NCBI RefSeq assembly: GCF_910592395.1
Contig: NC_088316.1
Location: 10,232,001-10,296,000 of the forward strand
Length of the DNA: 64,000 bases
Source: Lineus longissimus
Lineage: Eukaryota; Nemertea; Pilidiophora; Heteronemertea; Lineidae
Direction of reading: 5' to 3'
Under the pieces are notes generated by a model. That model made no database searches and was not told the DNA's origin. It saw only the letters and a list, made by a program, of their open reading frames with translations. Shown here piece after piece: positions 45,371 through 58,500 of this stretch (position 1 is the first letter of the stretch; each line of letters starts with the position of its first letter). The translations under genes and the position numbers were made by a program.

Positions 45371-46529
45371 ACATTAGATGTAAATTGCAATACAACGCAG
45401 AAGTGATGGTCACTTATTCAATATCCCACAAAGTTAGGCGGCCTATCAAATCAAAAATGTATAACTATAAGGCAGCCTACAGACTACAGTACACTACAAG
45501 TAACAAACAAAGGCTACGCCTACATGTCATACATGACACACATGTACAATCACAGTCGTGGAAATAAGATGGTTTGAAAAGGCAAATTTTAAATGGCCGA
45601 AATTTATTTTAGCAGCCACATCACATCGGACCCGGCGATCATCGGTGACATCCGCAGGTCATCGGCCGGTCCGAGGAACCCGGCTGTCTTTTTAAATTTC
45701 ACTTCTTGCATTCTTCCCTCACCAGTCCAGTCCCCTCTACATCAGTCTTTCTCTAGTCTTACTCTTAGTTATGTAATAATGCATTTTGTGGTCGACGGGA
45801 TAGGCCTAGCCTAGTCATACATACAATACAAGTACATACATGCATGCATGCATGATGATATGTGAAGGGGAGCAACAAAAAAGCTCGAGAAAGGTCTTCA
45901 CTCACCTCACCCGATCGGCGGATTGCAACGTTAAAACGCAACTATTTTGATTCACAATGAATCTTCAATATATAACGATATAACGTATTTGCTGTTCTTA
46001 TCCAAGATGGTCTTATTTTTCAAGAAATTCAATAATATTTGGTGCTTATAAATTTATATTTATCAACCAGCCTTCCATCAAAATGGCGCCAAATATGATG
46101 GTAAGGAAAAGACCATGGTTTGAAACAACGATGCTGATTGGTCATATCTTAGACATGACATTTGTACTCTCTCATGAAGTTTTATAATTTCTGTCCCGCT
46201 CTGAACTATACTTCCGCAGGCAAATGAAACCATTAATTTTCTCTCAACCTAATACACTGATTTGAACGTTCATAGGTAGCTAGGTTTGCAAATATTGGCA
46301 TTGATATGAAAACCTTGCCCAGCAGAGTAGCCAATGAAAAACCACCTTGCAAAAATCACCTTTTCCGGAAGAAGTCGTCTATTTGCGCAGAATCGATGCG
46401 TACGAAAGTTCAGCACTTCCGAGGAAATGCAAATTGAAAAAATAAACAAGTTTTGAAACACCAACACGCTCAAACAGCAGCTCAAAATTTATTTTCGGTT
46501 TACTCTTCTGTAAGCCAATAACAAGCAAA

Positions 46530-49500
46530 ATGCCCAGAAAGAGGGGGCATGCTAATCGGGGAAAGAAATCGGGTCGTGGAAGTGGAACGGCCCAAGCCAG
46601 TAGCAGTGGCAGCAGCAGAGGTGGAACTGGAAGCCATGACCACTATCGTGACCATGTACAAAATGTACACGGTTCTGTACATCAGCATAGCAGAGTTGAA
46701 AATCTCGAAAAGGATAAGGAGAATGCCTTCCAATCCCTTGAAGAAATGTTCAGAGAAACCTTAGATGCTGATGTCATTCACATGGTGCTCGTTGAATGTG
46801 ATTGGAAAGGTTGGTACTGACTGCGGTAGGGCCTATACTATTACTACTTACTAAGTATTACTATTAGTACTAGTACTGTAGTAGGCTAGTATACTAGGCC
46901 TAACTAACTTGTGTTGTGTTGTGGTCACCGCCCGGCCCCGATCTGTCGGAAAAAGTTATTGATACTATGATGATGGCTGCGGCTATTCAGTATTTTTACG
47001 ACGATCCCTAATGCATTATCCATTATAGCATACAAACTACTGGCTATTCTTACGACGATCATTTTCACCTTTGAGCCTTAATCCTAACCCTAACGCTAAC
47101 CCTGACCCTGACCCTTACTCCCATCGCTAATCCTAACCCTTACCCTTCCCTTACAATTACATTAATCTTAACTCCCTAATCTTCTGTTTAATCTCTAAAA
47201 TCACATAAATTCTAAGTTATGACTAGTCGTAAGAATAGCCACTTTGAACTATGATAGATGGCAGTGCATATCAATTTCAAAATGGCGATGTAGCTTTTCA
47301 ATCCCAGGCGTAATTTTTGAGAAATACATTTTTTGGATATTTTGCAATGCATTCTGCATGAAGAAAATGAAGGAGTCTTAATTCGGACACCCTCTGGGAA
47401 TGGGGTCTTAATTTGGACTCAGGAGTTAGAATAAAGAAACGAAGAAGAAAATTGTGTTAACTGGGTTTTAACTAAGTGTTAACTAAGAGTTAATCTGCAC
47501 CCAGAGTTAAGGGTTCACTTTTAAATGAAAAAAATAGTTCTAGGCCTAGGGGTCTTTGAAACATTGGATGACCTGACCATTTAAAATGCTGAACTTTATC
47601 ATTTGCTACATTTGCAGGGCGGGCCACATGTACATTGTAATACGATTCATGATGTAACTTGTTACCCTCATGTCTTGTGTTATAATTCAGTTAACTCGCG
47701 ACTGGTGATCATGATAAGTTACAACTGGAATCCTATATATATCCGGCCTAACACTCATGAGGTGGTTAACATGTAGGTTCTCCAGATGACTTGATGAGCC
47801 TACTTTCTCTTTCAGTGGACGCTGCCCTTGAGAGTCTGATCACGTTAGCTGGAGCTGGAGGCGAGTCTAGCCGCTCGATGCAGATGGCGGATGAGAGATC
47901 AACACTCAGTGGGATCGCTTCAAGTCTTTTCACCTACCCATCAAGAGCGGATGATATGCAGAATGATCTTAGTGGTACCAATGTGAGGTCCCACGTGGGA
48001 CCTCGAGATGAAGACTTTGATGTGACAGATGAGGAGGACCATTATGACGACTTTGATTTAGGAACTCGCGATGAAATGATGCTGGATCAAATCAGTGACA
48101 GTATTGGGATTAGTGATGATCACCGTGTGGTGCCCCCTATCAGAGACTTTGAAAATAGCTTGGAACAAATTGACGATACTCCTTTACTGCACAGTAGCCT
48201 TCCTGCTGGGAGTGAACACCAGGTCACACCCAACTTGCCATGGAACAGTAAAGCAAATCTTCCAGATCTGACTTGTCTGTATCCAGGTAACATAGACAGT
48301 ATTGAAACTCGAGCAAGCTCAGTGTCAGATTCATCAAATAAGCCCAATGAAAGTTCCAAGGGATTTGCAAAATCCATTCAACTTGCCGAAACCTATGAGA
48401 AGTTGGCACAGTCTTCCAATTACTATCTGTACGACTTTGAAGAAATCAGCTCGACCTGTTCTTATTTGCATGAAACTGAATCTAACCCAGTTGATTTTGA
48501 GTTGAAGTCCAATGGGAGTCCTGATCTAGAACTGTATGACTCTGGGCCTATCAGTGAGGTGCAAGGTGCCCTTTTTGCTGATCTTGAAAAGAAGCTCGGA
48601 AATACAATTCCAAAACCACTCGAGTTTATATCAGATGATGGTGCTTGTTCTGGAGGAGTTTCTGACTCGCACTTGACTCGTGATTTTATAGTGTCTTCCA
48701 TTAATGTCACAAGTTCAGAACAACTCAACTCCATGTCTTCTCCCCAAACAGTGAGAAGTGATAGCTTCCTTATGAATGAACCTATGCTTCCATCTGTGGG
48801 GGTAGGGGAAGATTTGGCGGACAGTTCTTTTAACCTGGAATCCTCCAAAACTACAAAGCCATTCCTCTCTGTTGAAACAATTGGGCCCGCCCGAGAAACT
48901 GATTCGTACGGAAATAATAGTCCTCTAAGTGTGTTGGAACCTGCACTGGATGCTGAAAGTCAGAACAATCAGACTGACGATGCATTTAGGGAGATATATG
49001 GGCCACTGGGGGGTCCGGATGTTGTGACTGCCAGTGTCATCCAGGACGAAGAAGCCAGCCTTGGGATTGGACAGAAATTGAGAAAGAATTCTGAAAGTGT
49101 TGCTGTCGATGTTGGCGATGATTTTGAAGATATTCTTGCAGCCGCTGCTGATGCAGCTGAGGCTGCCAATGGCAATGATGAGGATGGAGATCCAAGTGAT
49201 GACAGTGAAATGGGGAAGAAATTTGTCCATGTGTACAATTACTCAAGTACAAGCAGTTCAAAGGAGGACTCACCTGAACCACTTGGGGGTGCCACAGGGA
49301 AAAAGATCTGTCGGAAAAAGAAAAAGCGTAGTGGTGGAGGGATCAAGGCTGTGTATAGTGGAAGAGAGGAGGATTTCGGGAGGGATGCAGACGGCCTGGT
49401 AAACAGGATGGTCGGTGCTAGGGACTTCCTGAAAAACATGAACTCTGAGCAATCCACTGTAAAGGCAAATAGTGAAGTGAACTTGCAAACAAATCCAGAA

Positions 49501-52500
49501 AGGACTGTTGAAGTTGAGACATTGTGCCAAAGAATGTTGGGGTTCAGAAATGTTTTAAAAACTCAAGCTGCGGAAAAGAATGATTCAGATGTGCTCGAAA
49601 CATTTGATATTGATGAAATGTCTGATGTGAGAACCCTCAGTCACTCAGATTCAGAATCAAGTGATTCTAGTCATAGGATAACTTGGCCTGATATTCTCGA
49701 TCTTCCAAGTTCTTCATCTAAACCTATTGCTACAATCAGTGCGGACATAGCAGATAGAATTCCTGAGCTTGAAATCATCGAGTACAATTTGGAAACAATC
49801 CAGGAGTCGGCAGAATTCAGTGATGGTGCCGATGATTTTGGTCATGAAAAAGGCTCCATCCGTCGGTTTATAACTTTAGATAAGATTGAATTACCACCTA
49901 AAGTCCAACGCCAGGCAGATCTTGTTGCTAAAGGGGATGATATTCAAGTAAATGTGGAGAAAGTGCTCGAATCTGAACCTGGTACAAGCTGTGATGACAA
50001 TGGTGGTACAGCATGCGCAGAGGATGTTGTCATGGCTCATGAAGTCTGTAGAAGCTCTGTCCATGATGCTGTCAATTTGGAAGAAAATGCTGATGAAACA
50101 GAACTGTTGATGGCCTGTATTTCGACTGATTCAGTTAATGTTGAAAGTATCGTAAGACGTCTGGAGGAGACGGGGATAGATGTGCAGTCGGGGGGCGAGT
50201 TGTTGTCGACTGGCAGTCAGTGTCGTGAAGAAAAAGACAGGATGGGTGAAAAAGCTGTGACAAACCTAACGGATGGAATAACTGATGACGCTGCTGGTGT
50301 TCTGGGAGTTGAAGACACCCTGAAGCTGTTGCTGGGCATTGGGCCTGATGAAACACAAGAGAGTGCCAAAAGTTGTGATGACATAAAGTCACAGACATCG
50401 CCTTCCTATTCAGGAAATACCTCTCAGGAGAACAGTGAGGAGTTTTCTAGAGCAGATGCTCTAAAACCTTTAAAACAGCCTGTCCTGTCTGATCCTGACC
50501 CAGAAGCAATGATCAAAGTGATGCTAGGTGTAGAGGCTGCTTCTCATAGCCAGAGTTTATCTTGTGCTTCAAGTGATGTGAGTGATAAGAGCAGCAATAA
50601 GGAACGTGATGTAACTCCTGTAACAGGAGATATTGGTGCTGATTGTGCAATAAAGAAACTGTTGGGCATCGGTGCAGCAGATGAAGAAAACAGGAGTAGA
50701 GTTATTGGCATCAACCTGGAGCGAAGTGAAGACAAATTGAGTACACGTGAGTCCGGGGCTTATGAGGACGTTGTTTTATTGAAAGAGGGTGATGTTATCG
50801 AAAGTGAATCAAAATTGTCTGTTAGTGCAGAAGAATTTGTACCGACAGGGCCCCGTGAACATTTGCCTGGGGTTTCAGCCCCTGGGATATTCCTACTGCC
50901 AAATGTGAACTCCTCAAGTTCAAGTGATTTGCCACTGACGATGCCAGCCTTTGTCACTCCGAAAATGAATGCAGGATCTACAGGACTGCCACCAGTTCCA
51001 TACCAGTTTGATCCAGTTGCTGATATGACAGGCTTCCAGCAGCCTTTTGTTCCTCAACCGGCATTCCAGTCTGGGGTATTTTACCATAGTGGTGAGAATG
51101 TAGTTGCTCAACCCATAGGGCAAGGACGGGGACGTGGAAAAGAAAAGCGGGGTGGCAGAAAATCTCCTTTCTCAAAATTAGCAGCTAATTTTAACCAGTT
51201 CAGCTATACTGAGCAGCCTACATTTATGTCTGTTCCCCCTGGCTTCAATCATGGTGCCAGAAAACCAATGACTGAGACAGATTTGGGGCGCAATAAACAA
51301 CAATTTGATGATAGTGGCAAGGCAAATGCCAGGATTTCCCACAACAAACAGACTGGCATTCCCAGCACAAAACAGCCAAATATTCATGCTGAAGACGAAT
51401 CTACAAATAACACTTTTACCAACTCGAGTTCTGGCAAAACTAGCATCAGTGAAGATCGCGTTCTTCCTGAAAAATGCAGTGGCAGTGAACAAGGGCAGCG
51501 AATTCCTTCATTTGCAGCAATGGCTGCCAAGTCGGCTGAGGGGACTTCGAATCGTCCAGCCCAAAGAAAGAATACCAGGTCCAGCAAATCTCAGGAATTG
51601 CCAGCAAATGATGACCAAGTACAGATGGTAAGACGGCATCTGGACAGAGGTGACAAGGTGCTGATCATGATGCGGGGCTGCCCAGGCAGTGGGAAGTCAA
51701 CACTAGCAAGGTAAGATTTGTGGCACTGTGTGCCAGTGTAAGCAACATTGGTGTTGTTAGAAATCTCGAAGGCTGGCTCTGGCTCTTTGGCTCACCGTAG
51801 GGGAGTCCATACAATAGCGCAGTGTCTACCGTCTGTGTCCTGTTTCAAGCCAGCTAGCCAGCCAGTGGCAAGTTTCTTAACCACTAGAGCTATGATTTTG
51901 AAATTTTGTACACAGGACCCCAGGTCATTTAACCTCTGACACCGAATTTCAGTCCGATCTGATTCTTCACTTGGCCACCAGAGAGCCAAAAGTGGAAACC
52001 TAAAAAGTGTGATATCTCTCTTATGAGTGACTCATGTTCGATAAAATTTTTATGGTATGTTTTCCTAGCAAGGATATATCACATACCATAAAGGTTTTTT
52101 GATTTGACCTAATTTTCAAGGTCACAGAGGTCAAATGGTGTAAGTTGGCCGTTCGAGTGTAACTAGGGCACGTTTCTTAACCGCTGACGCTATCATCAAC
52201 TTAAAATTTCGTACACATGACTCCCTATGTCATGTAACCTCGGACACCAGATTTCAATCCGATCTGTTTCTTGAATAGGCCAAAACTAAAAAAGGTAAAA
52301 AGTGCAATATCTCGCTTTTTAGCGACTTGTTTTCGATGATGTGTTTATGGTAGGTACTCCAAGCAACGATAGATTACATGTCATACCGACTTTGGTTTGA
52401 CCTTATATACTATACATGTAGCATGTTTCTTAACCAGGATGAATTCCTGACCACCAAATATATATACGGTGAGCACAATGGCCCTTGGTTGTTTCATTAA

Positions 52501-55500
52501 TGGTTTGTTTTACTGCATGTTTACTTCTGTATCAACATTTTAACTTTTGTACTGAAGTGTATAGAGACTACAATCCTCCCCTAGCATAGCCCTTACTCTT
52601 CTTGAAATATTCAAAATGATTGAAGCAACTTGATAAAATTGTTTTCACTCATTTTCAGTCAGTGTTGAGCGAGGTCTGTTGATTTAAATTAAATAGACGA
52701 ATTCGAAGAAGTCTGTTTTGGCACCTGTCACACATTTCACCTTGAACAAAGGAACGCCGTGTCGCGAGGCATTGTCCAAAGTCAACTTAGGCCCTCTGAC
52801 ATGTTCTATGTGTGCACATTTGATTTGTTTTGGCTCTGATTCGTCTTCTTCGAATTCATCTGTTCTATTTCGAATACTACTGGTACCTTATAGTTATAGC
52901 AAAATATGAAATGGGCAATTCTTTAATTTTTTAGACAGTTACTGTTCAATGGTGTGATTCTCTCTACGGATGATTTCTTCGTCTCGGATGATGGTCGATA
53001 TCTGTATGAACAAGAGAAGATAGGAGATGCACATGAATGGAACCAAGAGCGTGCTCTAAAAAACATGAAGAGCGGTGTCAGCCCCATCATCATCGATAAT
53101 ACCAACATTCAGGCCTGGGAAATGAAGCCATATGTCATTAGAGTAAGTGCTGTGGGGTTGTAAATTGGGACACTGGGAACCAGTGGGTCAAACTTGACCG
53201 ACTATTTGAACTAGATAAGCTGTGCTTTTAGTGTTCGGCAACAACAGACTTAGGTGAAGGTAGACAAGCATTTGATTAATATCGTCTATAGAAATCTTAG
53301 TTTATTCAAGAATGTCAGTTTTAACCATGTTTAGTGTTGAGAGAACCTTTATTTCTAAAAGTCTACCAGTTGTCAAATTTTTTTGCCGTGCACGGTGGTG
53401 TAACTACATGTACGTACTGTGTGTTGGACGTAATTCCCAGAAGTTCATGTTCATTTGACAAGTGTCACCTTTGACAGTATAGCGAAGATTAGAACCATTC
53501 TGACTCCCACTCTGACTGAAAAGTAGCCGTCTGTGAGTACCTATAATCTAAATGATGTGATGGACGCTTGCTACTGATGAAACACTGTCATACTCGTATA
53601 CGAGAGAATGATATGGCGTCCTGTATCAAAAATGCGCAAAATCAAAGAAATTGAAATCGTGTTCCTATTCGTTACGACTCGAAATACGACTTCAGTATTC
53701 ATGATTGTTATGCACAATAGATTAGAAAGACACTTAACATTTCGACCAAGTGATGGTGTTTCACGAGTTGAAAATGTCCATCGAATTTTTTTGTCATGGT
53801 TGCCCATCTGCGCCTACTATTCGGTCTCGAAGTTTCAGTAGGGGTGGGAGTCGGCATGGTGCTAAACCTCGCTAGTATCAGGCTGGTGACTGGTGTACGA
53901 CTGAGAGATGCATGTAGACCTCAGTATAGTGGAGTAGACATACTGCACATGTTTGAGTGCCTGTAGTAAACTCTGTCAGTGTCAGTTATTGATTCAGACG
54001 AAGCCTTCCACTACTTTTCTTTTGAATTTAAGCATCTTGATAAATTTCACTTTTTTATCAGGGAATTGAACATGGTTACAAGGTAGAAATCTTTGAACCG
54101 AACACGCCTTGGCAATTTAGACCTGGTGAACTTGCAAGGTAGGTAAACAATTTTGTATGTTATTTCAGTTTACACTAGGTGAGTAGACAGTAATCAAGGC
54201 AAATGGTGCTCTGACTAAATTAATCTGCCTACAGAATACAGCTAGTTGTGACATTTAACACGTGCTAAGACTTCATTGAGGTTTTCTGAACACCCATCTC
54301 AAAATCCCATGTGGCAAAAATCATACCGATCACTATTGGAAGAGACTGGCCTCCTTTATAGCCCTGGAAGAGACTGGCCTCCTTTATACTATAGCCCTGG
54401 AAGAGAGACTAGCCTCCTTTATAGCCCTGGAAGAGAAAACTCTAAAATCATTCCGGGTATTCTGGGTTCGTCAACCAGACAATGGCAACCAGACTAGGAG
54501 ACAGAATCTCAGAAATAATACTTGACCGTAGAAGATTTAGCGCACCAGTCATACCGCCCAGGCATACCGGTGTCGAACCGGGTGCACACGCAACAACAGC
54601 CATTATAAATGACTTTGCAAACCACTCTATATGGCGTCAGACCCATGGTTTTATAAATGACTTTACAAACCACTATATTTCTATATGGCGTCAGACCTAG
54701 GCTATGGTTTTATAAATGACTAGACAAACCTCTTCATTTCAATGTGGTGTCTGACTTATGGTTCATTAGCACGTAGGTAGGATGCCACTGGAGGGGGCTA
54801 CAGTACGACCGAAGTCCAGGGTGTCCTGTAGCTATGATACTGGTATGAAACATCTATGAATTCAGGCTGAAGCTGAAAGAAGAAGAAAGAAAGCAAACCC
54901 TAGATTATTATTTAGTTGTCTATGGGTTAAACACCATTAAAACCATTATCTGACTCGGCAAAACTACCATTTGAATATTTTTATCGGCTCTTTGCCATTG
55001 TCAAGCATGTAATCCAGCCGTGTGATATTTTCTGTGTGGTTGTATCACATAGGTGCAGGTGCATGCACTCCATGATGTAGAACCCACCTGAGATGTTGAA
55101 GTCGTTGTTTTTGCGGGAATGGCTATGTTTTCATAACGCTGGTTTCATGACGCACGACACATTTGCATTTTGGATTTCGGAATGTGTCAAAAAATCCTTA
55201 AACAACATGTAAACAATGCATATGATGAACAGAAAATTACACTTGACTGTTTTTGTGTGAAAATATATGTGTGATATTTCCACTCAAAAACAGACACGTG
55301 TGTTTTTGTCATTGTATGAATATTTACAGATTTTCTTTCATAAAACAATAGGCTGGCTGTTGTTTCAGTATAATTATGCCCCCGCTAATGCTTAAAGCAT
55401 TGCGGAGGCATTATGTTTTACCGATGTCTGTCAGGCGTCAGGAGTCAGGCGTCTGTAAACTTTTCGTTTCCGCTCATTTTAAGGAGAACGCTTTTAGCGA

Positions 55501-58500
55501 TAACCACGAAACTTTTTTTGTGGGTTGACCTTTACTAAAGGAAGGTTCCTTTCGAAAACGGGCTCATTCTGATTCTCATTATGGCCTCCAGGGCGGCGTG
55601 CTTGAAATTGTTAATACATTTTTCAAAGACTTTTGAATTCATGTGGTTCACCTTTGTTATTTTTTAGGCGAAACAGTCATAATGTTTTGAAGGAGCACAT
55701 TACACGTATGATTGATCGATACAACCACAATGTGACGGTGGAACAAATCGTCGGCTCAAGTGACAAGTTGAGGGCAAGGGCAGTTCAGAAACAGCAGGCT
55801 GATATACAAAGGTAGGTGTAAGTCTGTTGACGGTTGAGCAGTTGGTGAGAAAAACTAAATATGATAATTTCTTCTGTGAGAAAACCAGAGTTACTGACAC
55901 ACAATGATATCAAAAAGACCTTTCCACACTGGAAATGGGCACAGATTTTGACCTCTGATTTTGACAGTGAAACTTCAACCTGTAACAGTGTGTAAAGGGC
56001 AAAGTAAAGACTTTTCATTCTGTATGATTTTAAGCTCCATCTAAAATATTACTGAGGGAAACTGTTGATAGACGTCTTTCAGTTCCAGTGGTTCGGAGAT
56101 AAGGTTTGAGTGCTAAAGGAGCCGAAGAAGTAAAAGTTGCCCAGAGAACCTCGAATGTGGGCTTGCTTGTCTTCATTCATGTATTATAGAATAGTGGTGC
56201 AGGTTCCTCCAGTGTGTTACAGTTTGTGTGTTCCAAAAGGTCTAAAGCATTGTTGTTGATGCTTGGCAAAACAGTATATTGGGAGTTTGCTGGGAAGAAT
56301 GGGGTTGTATGAAAATTGTTTTTGGAGAAGGAGGTTGAGGAAAACTATAACTGCTCTAGCTTTTTAGCTCACTTCTTAGCAGAGGTGAGCTTATCCCATA
56401 CCGTGGCGTCCGTCGTCCGTCGTCCGTCGTCGTCGTCGTCGTCGTCCGTCGTCCGTTAGCAGGGCACGTTTCGTAACTGTTAGAGCTATTGAGTTGAAAC
56501 TTGGTACACATGTACCCTTATGTAATGACACCTTGGAGACCAAGTTTCGGTCCGATTTGTTTCATGGTTTGGCCACCAGGGGGCCAAACGTTAAAAGTGA
56601 AAATATGCAATATCTCCCTTAATAGTAGTCGGGAAATTTTGAAAAAAATATGGTAGGTACTTCTAGCAAAGGTGCATCATATATCCTCCGGGTTTTTGAT
56701 TTGACCTCCTTTTCAAGGTCACAGAGGTCAAATGGTGTAAATTGGCCGTTAGGATGTAACGATGGCACGTTTCTGAACTGCAATGACTATTGATACCAAA
56801 TTTGGTACACATTTACCCCTTAGTCAGGTGATCTCAGGGACCGAAGTTTGGTCCAATATGATTCACCACTTGACCACCAGGGGGCAAAATCCAAAAACCT
56901 TAAAAATGTGATTATTCCTTAACTTCTTGCCCGATTGCCACCAATTTGATATCATGGGTACATCTAACCACCATACAGTATATGTCACACAAGTTTTTAA
57001 TTTGACCTTCTTGTCAAGGTCACAGAGGTCAAATGGCGTAAATTTGCCGTCAGGCCGTAACTATGGCACGTTTCTTAACTGCAATGACTATTGATCACAA
57101 ATTAAGTACACATGTACCCCTTGGTCAGGTGATCTCAGGTACTGAAGTTTGGTGCGATCTGATTTGCCGTTTGGCCTCCAGGGAGGGGGCCAAATCCTAA
57201 ATTCTTCAAAATGCCATTATTCCTAGTAATGACTTACCCGATTGGCACCAATTTTATATCATAGGTACATCTAATTCTAACAACCATTCAGTGTGTCACC
57301 CGGGTCTTCTTTGATTTGACCTACTTTTCAAGGTCACAGAGGTCGAATGTACTGTAAATTGGCCATTTTGGGGAAATTGTAATTGCTTGGACCTACATCA
57401 AACCTAACACTACATGACACAATACCATGCTCTTTATCCATCTTTCCTCCACATGAGGTGAGCACAATGGCCCTGGCCATTTCATTCAGCTAGCAATTTT
57501 GAAATAATGACTTTTAGTCTGACGCACAGATTTTTCTTCGTAACTTCAGGACTAAGGAGGCCAAAACTAAGAGAAAAAGATCAGGGAAGAAGCAACCAGT
57601 GCAGACAGCAACAACCAAATTGCAGCCAAAGGTCACTAATCGATTTGCACTCTTGGGAGATGAGAGCGAGGCTTTGACTACATCAGAGGACAGATTCATT
57701 GTTGAGGCTGCATCTGTTGCTATGCAAGCTCTCCCAGTGGAGTCAGAGAGGATCTCGGCAGACGTAAAGGTGGATGTCAGAGCAGACGATACTGAGGAAG
57801 TATCCAGTGGTAGTCCGAGTGGGGAGATATCACCTGATGTTGTTGTGGAGTCTGATGGGGCAAATTCAACAGACGGCAAGGAAGTTGCAGCAGCATTAAA
57901 TGATGCTGTGATGAAGAACAAGGAACAGTTGCTGGATGATTTTTGTGCAGTTGTGGATAATTTTGATCTGCGTGATTGTCTTTCTGGAGGAGTGTTACCA
58001 AATGAAACTAGTGATTCGGATAGTGAGGTTGATGCTAGAATCAGCGATGACACTCAAAGCTCGAAGGTGGATGGGAAACAGTTGAATGAAGCTGATGTTG
58101 TGCGAAGTAGGGATGAAACGGCTTTAAATGAAAAAGTAACCGATGTTGACTCTTGCGTACCTCCTACCAGAAGTAATAATGGTTCTAAGGATGGAGAAGA
58201 TGTGTCTTCATCCAGTCTTGATTCTGATCAAGTCAAACTTACACCTTTCAGTGCAGGTTTAGAGAGGGAATTTCTCAATGATGATTTCTCAGCTCCAGAA
58301 CCTTTAATGAATAGTTCTCCTTCAACTTCACAGGGTGCTGAGCAAACCAATCTAAGAAAAAATGTTAAGACAGAGAATGTACTGGTAGGAAGTGAACCTC
58401 TTCCGTCTGGCAAGAGGAGTCCTCGGACGGGCTGGGCTGGCTGGGGTTCATCTGCTCCCAAAGGGTCTGTTCCTACAGTATCCAAAAGCCTGAAGCCATC

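Larger units (their letters stand above)
44427..46529. promoter_or_regulatory. Shared PDS5/N4BP2 upstream region (candidate bidirectional promoter)
   Basis: This is the 2.1-kb interval between the two divergent start codons. An acceptor (AG on minus at 44427-44428) directly precedes the 15 nt before the PDS5 ATG, so PDS5 probably has an upstream non-coding exon. A good donor (GGTGAG|GTGAGTG on minus, exon edge 45906) fits such an exon near 45906-46000. If so, the true intergenic promoter is only ~0.5 kb (about 46000-46500). The stretch 45610-45690 is GC-rich. Two MITEs lie within the interval. Transcription starts are not visible from sequence. Confidence 0.5.
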
